The position numbers were made by a program, and so were the translations under genes. Of a stretch of 27,021 nt of DNA, positions 1 through 8,230 are shown piece by piece. Position 1 is the first letter of the stretch. Each line of letters begins with the position of its first letter. Location: NCBI GenBank assembly GCA_016715505.1, contig JADJZY010000028.1, positions 1 through 27,021 on the forward strand. Direction: 5' to 3'. Source of the DNA: Bacteroidota bacterium. Lineage in GTDB: Bacteria; Bacteroidota; Bacteroidia; Chitinophagales; Chitinophagaceae. Under the pieces are notes generated by a model. It saw only the letters and a program-made list of their open reading frames with translations, had not been told where the DNA came from and did no database searches.

Positions 1-5
1 GAAGC

Positions 6-1554
6 TTAGCCCATTAGACCCTCAGAATTAATTTTCGCGGCCTCCATCATTTTCTCTTACCCTCAGCGATAGCATCATCAATGGTACCTCACCAGATTAA
101 ATGCGGTTTGAGGATATTCATCCACTTCACCATCCATAGATCATATTAAATCCACGAATGGTTTCTTCAATAGGTCCAAACACACCTTTTAAACCGGTAA
201 ATTGTTCGGCACACATGGAACGGTTGTGGATAAGAAACGTTGAACACGACGAGCACGCGATACCACCAGTTTATCTTCCTCACTCAATTCATCCATCCCC
301 AAAATCGCAAAGCTGATATCTTGCACTTCTCTTTATAACGTTGCAAAATTACTTTACACGATGGGCGATAACGGTAATGCTTTTCACCTGGCCACAATAT
401 CCTCATAGTCAGGATTGGATGTTAGAATCCAGAGGATCTACAGTCGGATAAATTCCAAATCGAGATTTTACTGTTCACCACCGTAGTGGCATCCAAGTGG
501 GCAAAGGGTGCCGGAGCCGGATCGGTAAAGTCATCCGCAGGTACATATACCGCCTGCAATAGAAGTGATTGAACCATCTTTTGGTGGAGGCAATACGTTC
601 CTGCATCAATCCCATTTCGGTAGCCAGTGTCGGCTGATATCCTACCGCCGATGGCATACGCCCAAGAAGGCCGATACTCAGAACCAGCCTGGGTAAAACG
701 GAAGATATTATCTACGAAAAATAAGATATCACGTCCTTTCCGGTCTCATCTCCATCACGGAAATATTCAGCCATCGTCAAACCACTGAAGGCAACACGGG
801 CACGGGCTCCAGGAGGCTCGTTCATCTGTCCAAATACAAAGGTGCTTTACTGTCTTTCAACGCCTTCTAGATCTACTTTTCCAAATCCCAAACCACCTCT
901 TCCATACCATGGCGGAATGCCTCACCATAATTCATGATACCAGCTCTCAATCATCTCACGCATCAGGTCATTCCTTCTACGCGTTCTCTCACCTACACCG
1001 GCAAATACCGATACACCACTATATGCTTTCGCAATATTATTAATCAATTCTTGAATCAATACGGTTTTACCCACCTGCACTCACCAAACAATCCGAACCT
1101 ACTCCCTTTTGCAGTTAGTCCAATCAAATTGATCACCTTAGATTCCGGTGAATAAAATTTTTGACGCCGTACTTAAAATTCTTTCAATGCAGGAGGCATG
1201 GCATGTATTGATGACCATTCGCCTTGCTCGGTTGTGCAACGAACATCAATCGCATCGCCTGTTGGCATTAAACAAACGACCTTTTAATGGCATCACCAAA
1301 CCGGCATTGCTATTGCGCGACCGGTATCAACCACTTCCATGCCGCGTACCAAACCTCGGTTCCTTCCATACGAATCAATAACGAACACTATCCTCTCCGG
1401 AGGTGTTGTTGCACTTCCAGAATCAAATCAGTAGCGCCAGGAGCCGCTTGATTTCCAAGGCACAATGATGTCCGGCAGACTTGTTTTCCCGGGAAAAATG
1501 TACGTCAACCACCGCATCCTGATGATTTGTTTGGATTTTACCTGTATTGGACAT
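6..1554 (-). CDS. atpD: ATP synthase F1 subunit beta, split by multiple frameshifts
   Basis: Catalytic beta subunit of the F1 sector of ATP synthase, which makes ATP from ADP and phosphate at the cytoplasmic face of the inner membrane. Read on the minus strand, the protein starts MSNTGKI at 1554 and runs through LILEVQQHL (about 1400-1430) and a P-loop region with GLFG...INNI spread over two frames (1020-1105). It continues through FFVDNIFRFTQAGSE (680-735), PSAVGYQPTLATEMGLMQER (about 595-657) and the tail MDGEVDEYP...FNLVGTIDDAIAEGK (60-138). The span of about 516 codons matches the usual ~500 residues. The last codons and the stop (taa at 6-8) are less certain because the frame changes repeatedly. 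At least eight indels break the frame, yet every family motif is present, so I read this as sequence error and not a dead gene. No atpC is visible downstream, since the window ends there. Confidence 0.9.
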
Positions 1555-2008
1555 AAGTTTCGCATATTTGAAAGCCTGAAAAAGGCCCTTTTAAAATTTT
1601 GCGCAAAGGTAAGGCCTCCACCTCAGGAAATCAAACTAATCAGGCCATCAAATATCCTGAAATGTGATACTTCGTTGATTTCTTTCTTAATCTCGCGCCC
1701 GTCAAGAACTGGCAATGCGTGATTGTAAGCCATCTCGCGATATCTTTCCCTTTTCCAGCAGATTTTCACCAACCGTTAGAAGAAAGATTTTGTCTTATCA
1801 CAAGTTGACAAACCCCAAAAGTAGCCCTAACATTTGGTTCAAATGAATTTGTAGCAACCTCCTGCTCCAAAGTCACCACCCCCTTTCGCCGCCCGTGCGC
1901 GGCACTTGACCGCAATCGTCATCAATAAGCGCCATGCACCTCATTTTCGTCCAAAAGCCTGATTCCATTTGAGCGTTGCAATAACGCTCAAACTATTTAA
2001 TTTACCAG
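1555..2008. other. Region without a recognisable gene
   Basis: Between atpD and the T9SS remnant I see no recognisable protein. On the minus strand there are short open stretches: one around 1780-1885 reads LEQEVATNSFEPNVRATFG, and one around 1625-1735 reads NHALPVLDGREIKKEINE. They sit in different frames and are separated by stops. Given the indel rate here they could be pieces of one broken gene, but I cannot assign a family. The only clear structure is the hairpin at 1968-1992. The promoter of atpD should lie just right of 1554, but no convincing Bacteroidota -7/-33 pair was found. Confidence 0.4.
1968..1992 (-). terminator. Perfect 10-bp hairpin after the T9SS remnant
   Basis: TTTGAGCGTT, loop GCAAT, AACGCTCAAA: a perfect 10-bp stem with a 5-nt loop. 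It lies 17 nt beyond the stop codon of the minus-strand T9SS remnant, which fits an intrinsic terminator for that gene. There is no clean T-tract on the minus side, so it may act as an mRNA 3'-end stabiliser instead. Confidence 0.55.
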
Positions 2009-2345
2009 TTACCTTTTTGAAATTTTATAATACACCCCGGTATTGGTCGTCAGTATATCATTGACGGAAGCCACGCTCAAGCCAATGAAATCTACCCATT
2101 GGTTTGTCTATTGCAAGGCACCTCATTCACGACGCGACCACTCAAATCTATCATTCGATATACTTGATGGTCATGACTCAAATTCAAAGAAGGATCCTCC
2201 GCCGGATTTGGAAAAAAATCCCAAAGCTTGGTGTTTCAGGCTTCCTTCATGACCTCTGTGCCTGGATTTTGAAATTCAATAGCACCAATATCAATGTGCT
2301 GGATTGACGATTTGTGTATCGAACCTAAAATCCCCAAAATTGAAC
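2009..2345 (-). pseudogene. C-terminal remnant of a T9SS-exported protein (choice-of-anchor/beta-helix type tail)
   Basis: Read on the minus strand, this segment holds HIDIGAIEFQNPGTEVMKEA followed by FPNPAEDPSLNLSHDHQ and VYRMIDLSGRVVNEV, and ends GVYYKISKR at the stop (2009-2011). The D-I-G-A-x-E-F-Q signature is the usual end of right-handed beta-helix/choice-of-anchor Q surface proteins in Bacteroidota. The F-P-N-P-A start followed by a short beta-rich tail is a type A T9SS sorting domain. Several frame changes interrupt it, and a few codons to the right (about 2318-2345, D-F-R-F-D-T-Q) may also belong. No signal peptide or body of the protein is present before the divergent parA promoter region, so only the tail remains. 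It could be a true gene remnant or the end of a gene lost to misassembly. Confidence 0.6.
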
Positions 2346-2483
2346 CTTATCTGAAAAGTAGATGACCCAAGCCATCATTGCAGCGACCCATCTTCATTTT
2401 TTGCTATTCTCACTTGTATCAAATCTCAAAGCGGTGTATAAAAAAATTTATTTTACCCTTTTTTATCTTCATTTTTGCATGAG

Positions 2484-3302
2484 ATGGGAAAGATTATTTC
2501 AATAGCAAATCAGGAAAGGAGGAGTCGGCAAAACAACCACAGCCATTAATTTGGCTTGTAGTTTGGTACTGGATTATAAAACACTGCTTATTGACTGCGA
2601 TCCTCCAGGCCAATACAACCACTGGAAATGGATTTGACCTCCGAAATATCCAATTAAGTGTTTTACGACTGCCTGGTAAATGATACACCGATTGATAAGG
2701 TTATTCTTGAAACTGAAACACCCAATTTGTTTCTGCTTCCTTCACACCTTGATTTAGTAGGAGCTGAAATCGAACTGATCAATCATCCCAACCGCGAAAA
2801 AAAATTGCTTCAGGTATTGAATGAAGTGAAAGATCAGTATGAATTTATCATCATTGATTGCTCTCCTTCATTGGGCTTAATCACAGTGAATGCATTAACT
2901 GCCAGCGATAGTGTAATTATTCCTGTGCAATGCGAATTCTTTGCCCTGGAAGGTCTTGGCAAATTACTCAATACCATTAAAATTGTGCAATCTCGACTCA
3001 ACCAACACCTAGCCATTGAGGGCATATTAATGACTATGTATGACGGCCGCCTTCGACTCTCGAATCAGGTTGTGGAAGAAGTTAAAAATCATTTCGATGA
3101 TTCTGTTTTTCATACCATCATTCATCGCAATACCCGATTAGGAGAAGCACCTAGCCTTGGGAAACCAGTGTTAATGTATGATGCCGATTCTACAGGAGCT
3201 ATGAATTACCTCAATCTGGCTAAAGAGATCTTGCAACGCAATGATATGACCCATATCCGCAACGCCGAAAAAACTTTAGAAATCGAAGAGAATGAGCAAT
3301 AA
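2484..3302 (+). CDS. parA: Chromosome-partitioning ATPase ParA/Soj (three single-base insertions)
   Basis: Deviant Walker-type ATPase that, with ParB, drives segregation of the chromosomal origin on the nucleoid. The start ATG at 2484 gives MGKIISIANQ, then the P-loop KGGVGKTTTAINLA, then LIDCDPQANTTTGNGFDL. Downstream come the Walker B-like FIIIDCSPSLGLITVNAL and the IPVQCEFFALEGLGKLL segment. Reading these motifs requires removing one extra base near 2513, one near 2597 and one near 2662; the corrected length is about 271 residues, normal for chromosomal ParA of this phylum. From about 2665 to the stop the frame is clean. The last 11 nt overlap the parB start, so the two genes are co-transcribed. 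The insertions fall between fully conserved residues, which argues for sequence error. Confidence 0.93.
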
Positions 3303-4201
3303 ACCCAATACCAAAGCACAAATCGGCAAAGGCATCGGCGCCCTTTTGGGAAATATTAAAGATGAAGTGAATGCCTTCGCAAAAGCCAGTGAAAACCCTG
3401 AAGTGTTGGTGGGAAGCATTACCCGAATTCCTTTGAGTGCGATCGAGGTAAATCCCAATCAACCAAGGCGCACCTTTGAAGAAGGCCCTCTCAATGAGCT
3501 GGCGGCCTCCATCAAATTACACGATATCATCCAACCCATCACGGTTGTTAAACTCCCCAATAAGAAGTATCAGTTAATCTCGGCGAGCGTCGTTTTAAAG
3601 CTTCTCATATTGCCGGCCTGACAGATATCCTGCTTATATCCGCGTGGCGAATGATCAGGAAATTCTGGAAATGGGCCTGCTTGAAAATCTGCAACGCGAA
3701 GACCTCAACGCGATCGAAATCGGCTTAGCTTATAAACGACTGATGGCTGAGTGTAATATGACGCAAGAAGAAGTAGCCGATCGCATGAAAAGATCGTTCA
3801 ACGGTCACCAACTATATTCGTTTACTCAAATTACCGCCATCGATTCAAGTATCTGTTCGGAATAAAGAATTGAGCATGGGGCATGCCCGCACCTTGCTGG
3901 GCCTCGAACATATTGAACAACAATTGTTTGCTGCCAAAGAGATGATTGAACAACAACTTTCGGTACGCGCTGCCGAAGAATTGGTCAAAAGAATCCAACA
4001 AAATAAACCTTCACAAGCCAAAAGTGTTTCCGACAAAGGCAAGGATTTACCACCAGCCTATAAACGCATTGAAGATCAAATCGCTTCGCACCTTATCGAC
4101 CAAAGTCATTTTGCAACGAAAAAAAAAAGCGAGGACAAATCACCATTGAATTTTATAACGATGCCGACCTGGAGCGCATTCTGGATCAAATTCATATCTG
4201 A
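3292..4201 (+). CDS. parB: Chromosome-partitioning protein ParB (frameshifted)
   Basis: CTP-dependent DNA clamp that loads at parS and activates ParA. It begins MSNKPNTKAQIGKGIGALLG, the usual Bacteroidota N-terminus. The ParB/sulfiredoxin nuclease-like domain shows NPNQPRRTFEE, then the CTP-binding G-E-R-R-F-K-A box (about 3580-3600, broken by a missing base), then ENLQREDLNAIEIGLAYKRL. A helix-turn-helix stretch (about 3765-3890) reads in two frames as MTQEEVADRMKRS and STVTNYIRLLKLPPSIQ. The tail GQITIEFYNDADLERILDQI (about 4135-4195) is the typical dimerisation end. Frame changes are needed near 3582, 3632, 3796 and in the A-run near 4120. It overlaps parA by 11 nt and precedes a DUF5683 gene, the common order in this phylum. 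No parS site is visible in the window. Confidence 0.92.
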
Positions 4202-4208
4202 TCGCCCG

Positions 4209-4791
4209 ATGATACGGGTTTGCTTACCCTGCCCATTCTCATCACGCTGAGCAGTAAAGTCCATGCGCAAACCGATAGTCTGCAAAAGACTCGCTAAAGC
4301 TTTCCTATCCATAAACCGGCTTTGACCACTGTATTCCCGGATTCTATTTTTCAATTTCATACAAAACCCCAATCCCCAAGCGAGCAGGATGTATAGTGCC
4401 GCCCTCCGGACTGGGGCAAATTTACAACAGGCAATATTGGAAGGCGGGTATCGTGTACGCAGCAGCAGCAGTAACCGGTGCATTTTTGGTAGGCAATCAA
4501 CGCAATTACCGTAAATATCATGAAGCCTATATTTATCGTATAGACAATAATCCCAATACTCGGTATTGTTTCTGAATATTCCACCGACGATTTAAATACC
4601 CTTCGAAAGGTTACCGTCAATACGTTGAATACAGCGTGATAGCCGGCACCCGGTATATGTACTCAATATCCTGGACGCCTATATCTCTGCCCATTTGCGC
4701 ACTTTTGATATGAGCAAGGATATCAGCTTTCAACCAAGTGGTTCCTTACAAAAATGGTCAGGTAGCTTTGGGTATTCGAATCACATTTTAA
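4209..4791 (+). CDS. DUF5683-family envelope protein (frameshifted)
   Basis: Protein of unknown function that in Bacteroidota usually sits between parB and dapB. A signal peptide-like start, LLTLPILITLSSKVHAQ, follows the ATG at 4209 after a one-base frame change. Around 4395-4530 the minus-one frame gives SAALPGLGQIYNRQYWKAG followed by IVYAAAAVTGAFLVG, which is the family signature: a glycine-rich turn leading into a hydrophobic segment. It continues with KYHEAYIYRIDNNPNTR and YSTDDLNTLRKGYRQY, then LNILDAYISAHLRTFDMS, and ends VALGIRITF with the stop at 4789-4791. At least four indels interrupt it. The stop is 10 nt before dapB, so it is likely part of the same transcript. The function is not known; cell-envelope location is inferred from the signal and hydrophobic segments. 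Confidence 0.82.
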
Positions 4792-4801
4792 TGAATCAAC
4801 T

Positions 4802-5512
4802 ATGAATATTGCACTCATCGGATATGGAAAATGGGTAAAACCATTGAAACAATTGCCCTGAAAAGAGGCCATCAGATTGTTTTAAAAATTTCCAGTCAGA
4901 ACCCTCAGGATTTGAATGATAGGAACTCAAAAAGGCAGATGTTTGTATTGAATTTGCTTGCCCGAAACCGCCTTTCTCATGTACAGGCGTGCTTACAATG
5001 CGGGCATACCCACCGTGTGTGGCACAACAGCCTGGCTGAATAAGTTACAGGAAGCAGAAGACGTTTGTCGACAGCAGGATACCTCTTTTATTTTTGCCAG
5101 CAACTTCAGTATTGGCGTCAATTTATTTTTCGAATCAATGAGATGGTCGCTCAATTAATGGCGCCCCATCATGCATATCGGGTAAGCATGGAAGAAATTC
5201 ATCATACCCAAAAAGGATGCACCTAGTGGAACGGCTGTAACCCTCGCTAATACTATACTCGAAAATCAGGTCAACATGCATAAATGGGTCAATCACCCAT
5301 CTGACAAAAAAGGATGAGCTGGCCATTGTTTCAAAACGCATTGATCCTGCACCCGGAACACATCACGTTACTTACCAATCTGAAATTGATGAAATTCAAT
5401 TAAGTCATGCGGCACATAGTCGCGAAGGATTTGCGTATGGCGCAGTTCTTGCAGCTGAATTCATTGCAGGCAAAAAGGAATTTTCCAGATGAAAGATGTT
5501 TTGGGAATATAG
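4802..5512 (+). CDS. dapB: 4-hydroxy-tetrahydrodipicolinate reductase (frameshifted)
   Basis: Reduces 4-hydroxy-tetrahydrodipicolinate with NAD(P)H in lysine and diaminopimelate synthesis, feeding peptidoglycan. The start MNIALIGYGKMGKTIE carries the Rossmann G-x-G-x-M-G motif. The central part reads ADVCIEFACPKPPF, then GIPTVCGTTAWL and FIFASNFSIGVNLFF. The catalytic region shows EEIHHTQK and, after a frame change near 5222, the substrate loop DAPSGTAVTLAN. The C-terminus reads SHAAHSREGFAYGAVLAAEF and ends MKDVLGI. About 235 residues, normal for the family. Indels are visible near 4831, 4920, 5140, 5215, 5300 and 5475. In many Bacteroidota lepB (signal peptidase I) follows dapB; here a two-component system follows. 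The stop TAG is the first three bases of the palindrome at 5510-5525. Confidence 0.92.
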
Positions 5513-5525
5513 TCGTTAACCACTA
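5510..5525. promoter_or_regulatory. Near-perfect 16-bp palindrome, candidate operator copy 1
   Basis: TAGTCGTTAACCACTA is a 16-bp inverted repeat with one mismatched pair, about 105 bp upstream of the sensor kinase start. The same element in perfect form occurs at 8166-8181, and both copies are followed by TTG. It overlaps the dapB stop codon. The sequence similarity is seen directly; a role as a regulator binding site is inferred. Confidence 0.5.
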
Positions 5526-5630
5526 TTGGCATATTGGCGTTCGATTCAGATATTCGCCCTTGATCATTCATCCTTCTCAACACCCGAAAAATCGGCTGAG
5601 ATACCTGTATGATCTTTAAACCAATTAGCT

Positions 5631-7392
5631 ATGAAAATTTATTTGGTGATTTGTTTTTGCTTTTCGGCATACATGCACATTCACAAAGCCGCGATATACT
5701 CATTCAAGATTTTAATGCGGGTATGGTGCAATTGGATTCAATGAGCAGCAACCAACCTGCTTTATCCTTTGAAATTCTCCCATCGGCTCAACCGAATTGC
5801 TAGTGAATTAAAAAATGATTCGCTGCAGTTTACGGTATCCTACAAAAAAGCCCTGGTCTTGTCGCAAATGGGCATTTTCGACCAAACACTTAACATACTT
5901 TATGACCTCTTACCCATGATGGAGAGCAAACAACTTCGGTGTAAAAAAGGGAGAAGTCTTTTACAATATTGCCGCAACCTATTTTGCGATGAAAGATTTT
6001 CAAAAGTACATGGACTTCAATGTAAAAGCCAAAGAGGCCTTTATATCATGCGGGCGATTGGAAGACACCCTTGCTGTGATATTGAAATGGCGCTTGCCTG
6101 GGTCGGGCTGGATCAACCCCAAAGAGGCATTGACATGCTCAAACGTATTTTACAAGATAAAGGAATTAATCAAGAAGATGAAAAATTATGCCATCGCACT
6201 TGACAATTTATCCAATGCTTATTACCGAAATGGGTGAATATCAAAAAAGCCTTAGAAGCTGAATTACAAATTAGCTCTTTGCCCTATGCACAATCATCCA
6301 TTGATGTGAAGGCCGGGCTGAATCAACATCTGGCTGAGATTTATATTCAACTCAAACAGTATTCCCAAGCCCAAAACATTTAGACACAGCAATCATTGCA
6401 GCGCAGCAAATGGGTAGCTTGGATTGGCTGTTCGATTGTTATAAAAATCAAAGTGCGATATTCGAAGCCCAGGGTAATTATCGGGAATCATTACGCTTTC
6501 ATCAGATGTATTTAAAGGCCAAGGATTCTGTGTATCAAAAACAATACGATGCTAAAATGAGTGCAATGGCTGCTTTTTATGAGTTGGGGGAAAAACAAAA
6601 TCAAATCACCCATTTAAAAGAAGTACAACAATTGAATCAAGCAAAAATCCAACGCCTTTCACTGATCATCATCATTCTGATTTTATTGGTGGTGATTCTG
6701 ATTCTTTTCGTGAATCATCGTAAAAATAAATTGGAAAGAAAATGGCGTCAGGCTTTTCGGCACAATTAATACAAAACTCAAGAAGACGAACGACAACGTA
6801 TATCCAAAGAATTACATGATAGTGTAGGGCAAAACCTGTTGTTCATCAAAAACCAAATATACAAGTTGTTGCCTGAGCGCAACCCGCTCTTGAATCAATC
6901 CGTGGATTTGGCTCTGGAGGAAGTAAGGAATATTTCGAAAGACTTATACCCGAATCAACTTGAACAATATGGATTAATCAGTGCCGTTGAAAATCTTTGT
7001 GATAAAGTCAAAGAGTCGACCAATCTTTTGTGAGCAGCGATATGAATATCAATGAAATTCAATTAAACAAACGCACAAAAATTAATTGTTATAGAATCAT
7101 TCAGGAGTGCATCAACAATACGATTAAACATGCCCGTGCAACAGCCATCCGTATCACTGCTGAACTTCGCGAAAATAGTCTCGAACTTGTGATTCAGGAT
7201 AATGGGCAGGGCTTTGAAAAAAACAACATTCATCATAAAGCGCAGCGATCATTTGGCTTGCTGAATTTGCAGGAAAGAGCCGCTTTACTACATGGTCGAT
7301 TTGAACTGGAAACCCAACCCGGGCATGGAACCAAAAGCACATTCAGAATACCCTTGCATAAACAAGACCTTCACCCATCTATTCATACTTAA
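5631..7392 (+). CDS. TPR-repeat sensor histidine kinase, HisKA_3/NarX-like (frameshifted)
   Basis: Membrane sensor kinase of a two-component system. The ATG at 5631 opens a hydrophobic signal, MKIYLVICFCFSAYMH, with a frame change into HAHSQSRD. About 300 residues of tetratricopeptide-type helices follow (for example VSYKKALVLSQMGIFDQTLN, YYRMGEYQKALEAE, YRESLRFHQMYLKAKDS), presumably periplasmic. A coiled stretch precedes one strong membrane segment, LSLIIIILILLVVILILFV (6656-6713). The kinase dimerisation helix follows as EDERQRISKELHDSVGQNL (about 6783-6839), whose His is the phosphate acceptor. The ATPase domain shows N-box ECINNTIKHA, G-box DNGQGFE and FGLLNLQERAALLHG. Frame changes occur near 5665, 5790, 5950, 6085, 6165, 6230, 6380, 6755 and 7030; beyond 7030 the frame is clean to the stop. 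The response regulator starts 11 nt downstream, so the pair is one operon. The signal sensed is unknown. Confidence 0.88.
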
Positions 7393-7403
7393 ACCCTCAA
7401 ATC

Positions 7404-8051
7404 ATGCAAGACATTACTGTGATCATCGCAGACGACCATCCCATATTCAGAGCAGGTGTACGCGAAATACTATTCACTAATTCATTGATTCATTTATTGG
7501 GCGAAGCAGGGGATGGTTTAGCAGCCTATCAAATGATATTGGCCCATCGTCCGCAAATTGCGATACTTGATTTGGAAATGCCCATATTAAGCGGCCTGGA
7601 TGTATGCCAAAAGGTACTCAAAGAAAAACACCAAACGGAATTTATTATCCTGACGATGCACAAGGAAAAAACATATTATTTGGAGGCGGTGAAAGCTGGC
7701 GTAAAAGGATATTTACTTAAAGACAATGCCAGCGACGATTTAATTAAATGTATCGAAGCAGTGGCAAAAGGCAATCAATACTTGGTCCAGCAATTGAGGC
7801 ATTTTCAAGATGTAAGTCATATCAATGAAAAAGACGAACATTTAGAAATAGCAATTCGACAGCTTACGGCCACAGAGAAAATTATTTTAAAGTTGATCGG
7901 CGAAGGCAAGACCTCTGTGGAAATTTCTCAAATGCTTTTTGTAAGTCCGAATACCGTTGATAATCACCGCAGCAATATGTCGAAAAAATTGAATTTAGAA
8001 GGCAAAAACTCTTTACTAAAATTTGCGATGGGCCTGAAACATCAGTTATAA
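7404..8051 (+). CDS. NarL/LuxR-type response regulator
   Basis: Cytoplasmic DNA-binding response regulator of 215 residues, intact. The receiver domain (about 1-120) has the acidic pair D10-D11 in IIADDHPIFRAG, the phospho-acceptor D56 in AILDLEMPILSG, T84 in IILTMHKE and K106 in KGYLLKD. The output domain (about 150-210) is a LuxR-type helix-turn-helix: LTATEKIILKLIGEGKTSVE, then ISQMLFVSPNTVDNHRSNMS and a final KKLNLEGKNSLLKFA. It lies 11 nt after the HisKA_3 kinase, its evident partner. Proteins of this family bind inverted repeats as dimers, so the palindromes at 5510 and 8166, one on each side of the kinase-regulator operon, are good candidate targets. That link is an inference. Confidence 0.95.
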   Translation: MQDITVIIADDHPIFRAGVREILFTNSLIHLLGEAGDGLAAYQMILAHRPQIAILDLEMPILSGLDVCQKVLKEKHQTEFIILTMHKEKTYYLEAVKAGVKGYLLKDNASDDLIKCIEAVAKGNQYLVQQLRHFQDVSHINEKDEHLEIAIRQLTATEKIILKLIGEGKTSVEISQMLFVSPNTVDNHRSNMSKKLNLEGKNSLLKFAMGLKHQL

Positions 8052-8131
8052 AGGACTCAATCAGTCATTGAATTTTTGAGATATCGTTCTATGACAAAGT
8101 GAACAGCAAGTTTTTTCGACTCAAATCCATC

Positions 8132-8154
8132 ATCCGGGCGGAGAATCCCCGGAT
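8132..8154 (+). terminator. GC-rich hairpin between response regulator and secreted-protein gene
   Basis: ATCCGGG, nine-base loop, CCCGGAT: a perfect 7-bp stem starting 80 bp after the response regulator stop. No T-tract follows on the plus strand, so it is a weak terminator at best. It sits just before the palindrome and the next gene and could instead be a leader structure or a partial read-through control. Confidence 0.4.
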
Positions 8155-8165
8155 AGATATAAGAT

Positions 8166-8181
8166 TAGTGGTTAACCACTA
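8166..8181. promoter_or_regulatory. Perfect 16-bp palindrome, candidate operator copy 2
   Basis: TAGTGGTTAACCACTA is a perfect 16-bp palindrome, 49 bp upstream of the ATG at 8231. It matches the copy at 5510-5525 in 15 of 16 positions, and both are followed by TTG. The position in front of a start codon is right for an operator. Which protein binds is not shown by the sequence; the response regulator encoded just upstream is the obvious candidate. Confidence 0.55.
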
Positions 8182-8230
8182 TTGAAACAAAAGGATTCCG
8201 GAGAGACTTTTGCGTTATAAATCTATCAAT

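Noticed and set aside
934..1722. Plus-strand small genes at 934-1722
   Set aside because: They lie opposite the conserved atpD protein sequence and have no recognisable family or start signals.
2400..5512. parS centromere site near parAB
   Set aside because: I looked for a 16-bp parS-like palindrome with a CACGTG core; no such sequence occurs here. The TAGTGGTTAACCACTA palindromes are not parS.
6755..6790. Programmed frameshift between the membrane segment and the kinase domain
   Set aside because: No slippery heptamer with a downstream structure stands out, and neighbouring genes show equally frequent random indels, so a sequence error is simpler.
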